Source: JAAYAY01 sp964429355 (GTDB lineage: Bacteria; Planctomycetota; Planctomycetia; Pirellulales; Thermoguttaceae). Taken from it: 16,533 nucleotides of DNA. Positions within the stretch are counted from its first letter, which is position 1; each line of letters opens with the position of its first letter. Location: contig CAYSCH010000208.1 in assembly GCA_964429355.1 (NCBI GenBank), forward strand, positions 1-16,533. Direction: 5' to 3'. Under the pieces are notes generated by a model. It saw nothing but the letters and a program-made list of their open reading frames with translations, had not been told where the DNA came from and searched no databases. Position numbers and translations under genes: made by a program. Shown here piece after piece: positions 6,468 through 12,395 of this stretch.

Positions 6468-7705
6468 GGCGATCCTTTCGCCAGGGTGTTGCCGTAGGCC
6501 ATGACCATGGCCGCCAGAACAAGGATCCCGATGGCAAGGTACATCTGTCGGCGAGGCTTTCCGTAAACGCCCCGCCACTCGCCGCTGACGAAGCCCAGGA
6601 GTTGGGTGCCTGTCATCTGCATGGCTTGTTGGATACCGAAACCTACCGAGGCACCGAGCGCGCCGAGCAGAAGCATGCCTTTGCCCATCAGGGCCACGGC
6701 GAGGCTGAAGTCGACCCCGATCAGGACGGCCAGCCCCATCTCCCGGCCGCTCTGGAACAAGACTCCCCAGGACTTGTTCCTGGTGAGCAGATAGGCGGCG
6801 TATCCCAGATTCACCAGGGCGCCCCCGATGAGGCCGATGGCGAAGACGCCGAAGGTGGCGGGAATGCTCCCCGTTTCCACGAGGACTTGTGGCTTGGCCA
6901 GGCCCAGTTCGCTGGTCGCCTGGCCGGCGATTCGCTTCGCGGCCTCTGCGGCGCTGAGGCCGGCCACGGCAACGGGACCGATTCCCGACGGTTGGATCGT
7001 GCCCTCGGCGCCCACCGGGAAATTCCCGGAGAGGTCTTCGCGTCCTTCGATCGTGACCTTGATCGAGGATGCGGGCCGGACGATGCTCAGATTGGCGACG
7101 ATCGGGTCCTGGCTGTAGACGAAGACGAAGGCCATGAAGGAGGAGAGGATACCGGCGGCCACCGTCATGACCAGGCCCATGAGAAAGCCGCCCGAAGTTT
7201 CCTGCTGCTTCTTGATTTCGCGATCTCGTCCAAAACCGGCCAGCGACGCGATGACCACACCCACCAGCATCATCGCGATCGAAGAACAGACGGCCAGGCC
7301 GGCGGGAGATGTCAGATCGGGGGCATTCTTGAACAACCCCGAGCCCTTGAAGATCATAGGAGTGATCGCACCTACCGATACGCCGAGCCCGGCCAGGATC
7401 GCCCCGGTCAGTGCCACTCCGATGCGCACGTAGCACAGGCCGCAGAGCACGTTGGCGATCCCCCAGCCGATGGAGAACAGGTTACCGAGGAGAATTGCGT
7501 CGAACGGGATTTTTGCCAGTGAACCGATCGCGTTGGGGCAACCGGCCAGCGTGATCGTCCAGGGCATGATGACCAGCCCGACCAGCATCCCGATGAACCA
7601 CCAGTGTTCGAACTTGTAGAGCCGCATGAGCTTGAACGGCCAGGCACCGCTCCCCATGACCAGCCCGCCCGCTGCGACAATCAACACACCCAGCAAGGTC
7701 GACAT
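6464..7705 (-). CDS. RhaT-family sugar-proton symporter with inserted polysaccharide-export-like domain
   Basis: This 413-residue protein has about ten membrane helices and follows the L-rhamnose/H+ symporter RhaT along its length, including the WPFKLMRLYKFEHWW start (22-36), WGIANVLCGL (81-90) and GGALVNLGY (294-302). E. coli RhaT is about 344 residues. The excess is one block, roughly residues 208-278, between helices 6 and 7. The block reads as a Wza-type polysaccharide export domain: IKVTIEGREDLSG, then a GTI...IGPVAVAGLSAAEA segment, then KPQVLVE. Positive residues crowd the loops 1-2 (K25, R28, K31), 5-6 (R160, R162, K165, K166), 7-8 (R309, K311, R321) and 9-10 (R378, K383, R385, R386). 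This puts odd loops in the cytoplasm and the insert in the periplasm. The Shine-Dalgarno GGGAGGA is strong. Rhamnose as substrate is a family guess; the insert may alter what is bound. Confidence 0.88.
   Translation of the reverse strand: MSTLLGVLIVAAGGLVMGSGAWPFKLMRLYKFEHWWFIGMLVGLVIMPWTITLAGCPNAIGSLAKIPFDAILLGNLFSIGWGIANVLCGLCYVRIGVALTGAILAGLGVSVGAITPMIFKGSGLFKNAPDLTSPAGLAVCSSIAMMLVGVVIASLAGFGRDREIKKQQETSGGFLMGLVMTVAAGILSSFMAFVFVYSQDPIVANLSIVRPASSIKVTIEGREDLSGNFPVGAEGTIQPSGIGPVAVAGLSAAEAAKRIAGQATSELGLAKPQVLVETGSIPATFGVFAIGLIGGALVNLGYAAYLLTRNKSWGVLFQSGREMGLAVLIGVDFSLAVALMGKGMLLLGALGASVGFGIQQAMQMTGTQLLGFVSGEWRGVYGKPRRQMYLAIGILVLAAMVMAYGNTLAKGSP
6872..7084 (-). other. Encoded polysaccharide-export (SLBB-related) domain inserted in RhaT
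   Basis: These bases encode residues 208-278 of the symporter. The segment matches the general pattern of the poly-export N-terminal domain found in Wza-like proteins: a strand leading to a LSG (225-227), a polar strand with GTI (235-237), a hydrophobic IGPVAVAGLS (242-251), an Ala-rich helix (252-264) and a closing KPQVLVE (271-277). The usual Gly-Asp that opens this domain is missing. Reading frame is continuous on both sides and no N bases occur here. The domain call comes from recalled consensus and was not scored by a profile search. Confidence 0.72.
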
Positions 7706-7738
7706 CGTGATCCTCCCAGTCCAAGCAGTCCTGCACGG

Positions 7739-8581
7739 TCAAATACCGGGAATGTAGCCGGTGCCGAAGCGGTTTGACGACTCGTGGCGGAAATCGCTGA
7801 TCAGCGACATCAGCGCGGTGGTCCCGCCGTCGGCCACCAGCGTCTGGCCGATGATGAACTCAGCGTCGTCCGAGCAGAGGAAGGCGGCCAGGCGAGCGAT
7901 GTCCAGAGGCGTACCGGCCCGGGCAACCGGGACCGAGTCGCGGGCCGATTCGTTGGCCGACTCGGCGTTGAATCCGGGTATGGCGCGGGAGTAATTCTCG
8001 ACCGTCACCCAGCCGGGCGCGATGGCGTTGAGCCGGATGCCTTGATGGGCCAATTCGACGCCCAGGGTTCGTGTTTGGGCGATGATCGCCCCTTTCGTGC
8101 CCGCGTAGACGGAGTGTTCCGGAGCACCCTGAAGGCCGTGAATCGACGTCAGGTTGCAGACCGTCCCGCCGCCGTGCCCGAGCATGTCGCGGGCTACGTA
8201 CTGGGTCAGAAAGTACTGGGCCCGCACGTTGACGTGGTAGAGCACATCAAACTGCTCGGGTGTGACCTGCAAGAACGGCTTGTTGAAGGTGATCCCGGAG
8301 TTATTGACGAGGCAGTCGATGCCTCCCAGAAAGTCGATCGCCTGCTTTGCCAGCGCACTCAACTGTTCGATCTTGTTGAAGTCGGCGGGAAAGACAGTGG
8401 AGCGGCGGCCCAAGGAGCGGATCTCCTCGACTGCCGATTCTGCCCCTTGCCCGCTGTGGGCATAGTGGAGCACGACATCCGCTCCCTGACGGGCGAACTC
8501 CAATGCAATCTCACGACCGATCCCCGTACCCGATCCGGTGACCAGGGCCCGCTTACCCGCCAGTTTGCCGCACGTGTTCAC
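7739..8581 (-). CDS. SDR-family oxidoreductase (probable sugar dehydrogenase), first gene of operon
   Basis: This 280-residue classical SDR has an intact active site: TGSGTGIG (15-22) for the dinucleotide, NNSG at 93-96, and Ser146, Tyr159 and Lys163 in the canonical Ser-x12-Tyr-x3-Lys spacing. The end carries ADGG (250-253) and then a tail of about 25 residues finishing in FGTGYIPGI, longer than most FabG-like proteins. The start is taken as GTG at 8581, because AAGGAG at 8590-8595 lies 8 bases upstream and the Rossmann strand begins at residue 11. Open frame continues upstream to 8725 but lacks SDR-like sequence. Members of this group include glucose 1-dehydrogenase and other aldose dehydrogenases that make lactones with NAD(P)+. 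As the first gene before a RhaT-type symporter and a lactonase-like gene, oxidation of an imported aldose is the likely role. The substrate is unproven. Confidence 0.87.
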   Translation of the reverse strand: MNTCGKLAGKRALVTGSGTGIGREIALEFARQGADVVLHYAHSGQGAESAVEEIRSLGRRSTVFPADFNKIEQLSALAKQAIDFLGGIDCLVNNSGITFNKPFLQVTPEQFDVLYHVNVRAQYFLTQYVARDMLGHGGGTVCNLTSIHGLQGAPEHSVYAGTKGAIIAQTRTLGVELAHQGIRLNAIAPGWVTVENYSRAIPGFNAESANESARDSVPVARAGTPLDIARLAAFLCSDDAEFIIGQTLVADGGTTALMSLISDFRHESSNRFGTGYIPGI

Positions 8582-8932
8582 GCGATCATCTCCTTCCGTC
8601 AAGGGACCACCGGCTTGCCGTCCGAGACGGCACACATCGACCATCCAGCGCAGACAACGTACGCTTTCGCTCGACAATATGCAAGAGGCCGGAGTCTTGA
8701 CGGCAGGGAAACCAGTTCGGCACACTGGCCATAGGCACAGAACATGAAGGAACGGACGAATCGCGTGTCTGCTATCATGCCCCGCCGTCTGTGGAACGGG
8801 CCGCCCCCGGGTAACTGTTCACCGTCACCGCTCCTTAACGGTTCGTGTTCGTGATCTTGCTCGCAATCTTGGTTTTCCCGAGAATGACGGGGCTGAGAGG
8901 ATACAATCCTGTCCTGCAGACTGGAGGGCATC
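8582..8932. other. Divergent regulatory region between the sugar operon and the sugar kinase
   Basis: This 351-bp stretch separates the SDR-led operon (minus) from the kinase (plus), so it should hold both promoters. It contains the operon's Shine-Dalgarno at 8590-8595 and an imperfect palindrome near 8690. Just before the kinase there is a TACAAT box near 8902-8907, but no -35 at standard spacing. No regulator gene lies here. I see no supported small gene. Confidence 0.5.
8656..8699 (-). promoter_or_regulatory. Candidate promoter with overlapping palindrome for the sugar operon
   Basis: On the minus strand TTGCAT (8679-8684) and TACGTT (8656-8661) are separated by 17 bases, about 75 bases before the GTG start. 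The -35 overlaps an imperfect palindrome at 8682-8699, with CAAGA and TCTTG arms around a central CCGG, the layout expected for a dimeric repressor operator. Matches to the sigma-70 consensus are modest and planctomycete promoters are poorly defined, so this is tentative. Confidence 0.22.
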
Positions 8933-9874
8933 ATGGCTGGCCGGATCGTCGTCGTCGGCAGTTCCAACGTGGACCTGATCATGAAGATGTCGCACTTGCC
9001 CCGGCGGGGTGAGACGGTCACCGATGCCGATTTTCTGCAGACTTTTGGCGGTAAAGGGGCCAACCAGGCGGTCGCCGCGGCAAGGGCGGGGGGCAATGTG
9101 GCGATGGTCAATTGTGTCGGCGACGATCGCTACGGCACGGCGATTCGGGAGAACCTCGCAGCAGCGGGGATTGACGTAGAGTATGTATTCACGGAAAAGT
9201 GTGTGGCCAGCGGCACGGCCCTGGTGATGATCGGTGCCGACGGCGACAATTACCTTTCCGTAGCGCCAGGCGCGAACTACCGGCTGACCCGGAAGCACAT
9301 CGACCAATGCGAGGCGTTGATCGGCCAGGCGGATTTGATTGTTCTCCAGTGCGAAATCCCGAGCGACACGCTGGAGTATGTCATGGAACTGGCCGCCGCG
9401 CGAGAACGGCCGGTGATGCTCAATCTTGCGCCGGCCAGAGCGATCGTCGAAGCATACCTGGCGAAGCTTGGGTATTTGATCGTGAACGAATCGGAAGCCG
9501 AGTTTCTCATTGGATTTCCGGCCGATTCGCTGGCGGCAGCGACGGAGGCTGCAAGGGCATTGCGGGCGCGAGGTCCGAAAGTCGTGCTGGTGACGCTCGG
9601 ATCACGGGGCGTGTGCGTGTGCTCGGGCGATGGGTCGGCACACGTTCCGGCATTTGCGGTACAGGCCGTCGATGCGACCGCGGCAGGCGATGTGTTCTGC
9701 GGGGCCCTGGCGGTTTTGCTGGTGGAAGGGAAGCCCTTGAAGGAAGGCGTTCGGTTTGCCAGCGCCGCGGCGGCGATCGCCGTGACACGACTCGGTGCCC
9801 AACCCTCGATTCCGCTACGTCCGGAGATCGAGCAGTTTTTGCATCAGGCACGAACGGTTGTTACTGAAATCTGA
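8933..9874 (+). CDS. PfkB/ribokinase-family sugar kinase
   Basis: This 313-residue protein transfers phosphate from ATP to a sugar hydroxyl in the cytoplasm. The start follows the family pattern (VVVGSSNVDLIMKMSHLPRRGETV). PfkB signature 1 is GGKGANQAVAAARAGG (39-54), the NESEAE motif is at 185-190, and signature 2 is VDATAAGDVFCGAL (246-259), with Asp253 as the catalytic base and the Ala-Ala-Gly anion hole. GAQPSIP near 288-294 is typical of ribokinases, and full length is close to RbsK (309 in E. coli). The ATG has a strong Shine-Dalgarno (GGAGG, 5 bases upstream). It is divergent from the sugar operon, which suggests shared control. Ribose, deoxyribose or a ketose are possible substrates; the name rbsK is not given because no ribose transporter is adjacent. 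Confidence 0.9.
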   Translation: MAGRIVVVGSSNVDLIMKMSHLPRRGETVTDADFLQTFGGKGANQAVAAARAGGNVAMVNCVGDDRYGTAIRENLAAAGIDVEYVFTEKCVASGTALVMIGADGDNYLSVAPGANYRLTRKHIDQCEALIGQADLIVLQCEIPSDTLEYVMELAAARERPVMLNLAPARAIVEAYLAKLGYLIVNESEAEFLIGFPADSLAAATEAARALRARGPKVVLVTLGSRGVCVCSGDGSAHVPAFAVQAVDATAAGDVFCGALAVLLVEGKPLKEGVRFASAAAAIAVTRLGAQPSIPLRPEIEQFLHQARTVVTEI

Positions 9875-9924
9875 GATCTGATTCGGGGCACCCGCTGGTA
9901 TCCACCCGGCCAACTTGCCTTCTA

Positions 9925-11247
9925 CTACTCGATGGTCGACGTAGCCCTGCGGACGCGGCCGAACTGGTCGAAACGGAGATCCAGACTACCCGCGGCATCG
10001 GTCCAGCGTTTGCGCAGCGGTACCCAGGGGTTCTCCGACCAGGCCTGGCCGTCGAAATGGTAACGCCGATGGTCCTTGCCGGACGAGGCGAGGTCGAAAG
10101 CACTCAGCCGGATGTGGCTCACGTTTGACATGGGGTGATCGTCGAGCGCGCGGGTTTCCACGGCGCCGCTGGCGTGGATTCTCGCCTGCCAGTCCATCCA
10201 GGCGGCAAGGCGGTCAGGTTGGGAGAGCCGCCAGAGGGAAGCACGGTCGTGGAGCAAACCGGCGACGAGGTGCTCGACGGTCGGGTCGGAAACGGCCGCC
10301 ATGTGGACCCGGATCGATTTGGGCGAGATTGCGTCGGGGCTGGGATCCGGAACGCGAACGACCACGTACTGAATTGGCCGTCCGGTAGCCTTCTCGTAAC
10401 GGGCGGCACACTGGGCCGAACGGAGGTTCTGGCTGCGCACGTGGACGACCTCGTCACCCCCCAACCGATACTCGGGGGGCATCTCACGGAGAAAGACCGC
10501 GTCGACGAGTTTGTCCAGTTCCTCCCCTCCATCGCGGCTATCGGCCGCCAGGGCTCGGATCACGATCGAGGCGAACGCGACGTCGCCCGGCAGGTCGAAG
10601 CTGGAGTTCAGATCGCGGATCAACGGCGCGTCGGGTTTGAGCGAGGTTGCCCGGGTTCCGAGAAAGTCGCCCCAATGGGAAGCTAGCGCTGAACCCAGGT
10701 GGGGGGTGCCAATGGTGATCAGGCGATCGACGTCTTTCCGATAGGGCACGCCCGGTAGTGCATTCTGCAGGTAAACGCGAGTTACCAGCCCGCCGGCGCT
10801 GTGAGCCACGATTCGGACCTTCTTGGTCTCCGTATACAGGCAGACCTGTCGGACCGCTTCGGCCAGTTCGGCCGCCTTGTAGCCCAGGCCATCGGTGTTT
10901 GCGTAGGGAGAGAATTTGAGAACGAACAGCCGTGCTTCGTGAGGCGAACCGCAACTGCCGGCCAAGTCCAGGTCGCGGGCCAGGCTGATTTGTCCTCGGC
11001 TCGGCCGGATCGTACCGCCGTAGGCGAAACCACACGATTGGAGATAGCCGATCATGCCGGTCCAACCGGTCTGGCCGTCTCGCCGCGTGTAGGGTTGTCC
11101 CCAGGTGGTGTCGTCGGCATTCAGGTCGTAGATCATGCCGTGGACAAGGAGAACGGGGAAGGAACTCGCCGGTGCCGCGGCTTTCGCCACGAGAGGCGAA
11201 AGAAGGACGAAGAACGCCAGCACCGCCGTCAGATGGAAGATGCGCAT
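9925..11247 (-). CDS. Exported lipase/esterase of the alpha/beta hydrolase fold
   Basis: This 440-residue protein starts with a Sec signal peptide (hydrophobic residues 6-22, cleavage probably after AKA at 21-23). The hydrolase core opens with PVLLVHGM (31-38), whose His-Gly contributes to the oxyanion hole. The nucleophile elbow is VAHSAGG (147-153), with Ser150 and Ala in place of the first Gly of GxSxG, as in Bacillus LipA (AHSMG). GDEVV (264-268) supplies a likely catalytic Asp265, and RVHMAAVSD (313-321) the likely His315. About 110 residues follow the core without a recognised domain. Family members cleave lipid or polyester bonds outside the cytoplasm. The ATG has an excellent Shine-Dalgarno (GGAGGA at 11253-11258). 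The gene converges with the sugar kinase, whose stop is 50 bp away, and is separated from the DJ-1 gene by a palindrome-bearing gap. Substrate unknown. Confidence 0.82.
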   Translation of the reverse strand: MRIFHLTAVLAFFVLLSPLVAKAAAPASSFPVLLVHGMIYDLNADDTTWGQPYTRRDGQTGWTGMIGYLQSCGFAYGGTIRPSRGQISLARDLDLAGSCGSPHEARLFVLKFSPYANTDGLGYKAAELAEAVRQVCLYTETKKVRIVAHSAGGLVTRVYLQNALPGVPYRKDVDRLITIGTPHLGSALASHWGDFLGTRATSLKPDAPLIRDLNSSFDLPGDVAFASIVIRALAADSRDGGEELDKLVDAVFLREMPPEYRLGGDEVVHVRSQNLRSAQCAARYEKATGRPIQYVVVRVPDPSPDAISPKSIRVHMAAVSDPTVEHLVAGLLHDRASLWRLSQPDRLAAWMDWQARIHASGAVETRALDDHPMSNVSHIRLSAFDLASSGKDHRRYHFDGQAWSENPWVPLRKRWTDAAGSLDLRFDQFGRVRRATSTIE

Positions 11248-11347
11248 AGGGATCCTCCGGAACGGATCTGGCGGATTTGGAGTCGGCCCAGATATTCAAC
11301 TCAGAATACGAGCGACGAAATGCCAAATCCGAAACGTATTCAATCAC

Positions 11348-11375
11348 GTAGCCGGACTCGGGAGAGTCCGGCTAC
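11348..11375. repeat. Perfect 12-bp inverted repeat, 4-base loop
   Basis: GTAGCCGGACTC at 11348-11359 is matched exactly by GAGTCCGGCTAC at 11364-11375 around GGGA. The structure lies between the DJ-1 stop (11454) and the lipase start (11247), both on the minus strand. It could act as a transcript-end hairpin for the DJ-1 gene, but no T-run follows on the minus strand. It may instead be a dispersed palindromic (REP/MITE-like) element; only one copy is present in this window. Confidence 0.7.
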
Positions 11376-11453
11376 ACGGGGGCCAAGCTCTGGCGAGTTC
11401 AGCTCCATCTGGTATTGGTTATTCGCTGAGAACGGCCTGCTCTTGGAGGCTGG

Positions 11454-12137
11454 TCACTTCGTAGCGGCCAGGACGTCGAGGAAAGCGGGCATGAATTCGG
11501 GCAAATCGGGCCAACCGCGAGAACTGACGAAGTTGCCATCAACCACCACGGCCTGATCGACGAACTCGCCGCCGGCCAGCTCCAGATCGGGGCGGATCGC
11601 GTAGTAGCAGGTCATCTTGCGACCGGTCACCGGTGCGGTGGCCCAGATCACCTGCGGCCCGTGACACATCGAACCGATGGGCAGTTTTTTGTCGAGGAAG
11701 TAGCGGACGATCTTGAGCACGTCGGCCAGTTGGCGCATCTCTTCAGGCCCGCGGCCGCCGGGAATCAACATGGCGTCGTAGTCGGCCGGATTCACGTCTT
11801 TGTAGGCGATATCGGCCTGGATGAAGTAGCCCGGCTTCTCCGTGTAGTTCGAGTATTGGGGTTCGAAGTCGTGCACCACGGTCTTGACGGCCTTGACTTC
11901 GGCGGCGGCCACGACCGGAAGGATCCCCTCCTCCTTGAGTCGGTAGACCATGTAATAGGTTTCCATTCCCTCGCTGAACTCGCCGATGCCCACGAGCACC
12001 TTCTTGCCCTTGAGGCTGTCCTTCCGCCAGGAGGCCGCCTGAACCTGGGAGGATCCGACCGCAGCGGCGGCCGCGACTCCCAGCGAGGCACCGAGCATTT
12101 GACGACGGTTGACGGAAGCGGTTTTCTGTTTGTTCAT
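11454..12137 (-). CDS. Tat-exported DJ-1/PfpI-family protein
   Basis: This 227-residue protein has a twin-arginine signal (NRRQMLG, Arg11-Arg12) followed by an Ala-rich hydrophobic stretch and a probable cleavage site VQA/A near residue 34. The mature part is a DJ-1/PfpI flavodoxin-like domain: KKVLVGIGEFSEGME (45-59) with Glu53 at the position of the conserved acidic residue, LIPGGRGPEEMR (124-135), the nucleophile elbow GSMCHGPQ with Cys158 followed by His159, and SSRGWPDLPEFM (205-216). The family includes proteases, glyoxalases/deglycases and oxidative stress proteins, mostly cytoplasmic. Tat export implies the protein folds before transport, perhaps with a cofactor or partner. The Shine-Dalgarno GAGAGGA is 7 bases before the ATG. 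It appears to be a single gene with its own promoter region (12138-12395). The exact activity is not visible from sequence. Confidence 0.87.
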   Translation of the reverse strand: MNKQKTASVNRRQMLGASLGVAAAAAVGSSQVQAASWRKDSLKGKKVLVGIGEFSEGMETYYMVYRLKEEGILPVVAAAEVKAVKTVVHDFEPQYSNYTEKPGYFIQADIAYKDVNPADYDAMLIPGGRGPEEMRQLADVLKIVRYFLDKKLPIGSMCHGPQVIWATAPVTGRKMTCYYAIRPDLELAGGEFVDQAVVVDGNFVSSRGWPDLPEFMPAFLDVLAATK

Positions 12138-12395
12138 CGATTAGTCCTCTCAAGGGGCAACTGAATTGCTCGAAACTGCGATATCACTTGGCTCGGCGTC
12201 CCCAGCAAACCGGTTTCCGCCTGCCGTGGGCAACTGCAACAACCTGAATCAATTCACCTGTTATTCGGAATACGACAATCTAGGGAAACCGCTTCAGAAG
12301 GTAGCGCCGAGTCGAAGAGCTGTTGTGCTGCTGGTTCCATTGGAGTTCCTCAAAATCATATCTGAACGACTTGTGACACCTGCAAAAATGCCGTC
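12138..12395. other. Intergenic region upstream of the DJ-1 gene
   Basis: This 258-bp gap follows the M16 stop and precedes the DJ-1 start. I find no gene. It contains a 10-bp palindrome AAACCGGTTT at 12207-12216, about 70 bp upstream of the DJ-1 ATG, which is short enough to be chance but could be an operator. Confidence 0.35.

Noticed and set aside
6468..7436. Open frame extending the DUF6786-like gene upstream for more than 300 codons
   Set aside because: It lies entirely over the symporter gene on the same strand in another frame, is Arg/Gly-rich without domain features, and the ATG at 6467 has the ATGA overlap expected of a coupled start.
4621..8581. The two SDR genes as a recent tandem duplication
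   Set aside because: Their sequences differ throughout, including the nucleotide-binding loop, active site and C-terminal tail, so they are separate SDR lineages.
8582..8725. Longer start for the first SDR (GTG at 8725)
   Set aside because: The extra 48 residues are not SDR-like and have no good Shine-Dalgarno, whereas the GTG at 8581 has AAGGAG 8 bases upstream.
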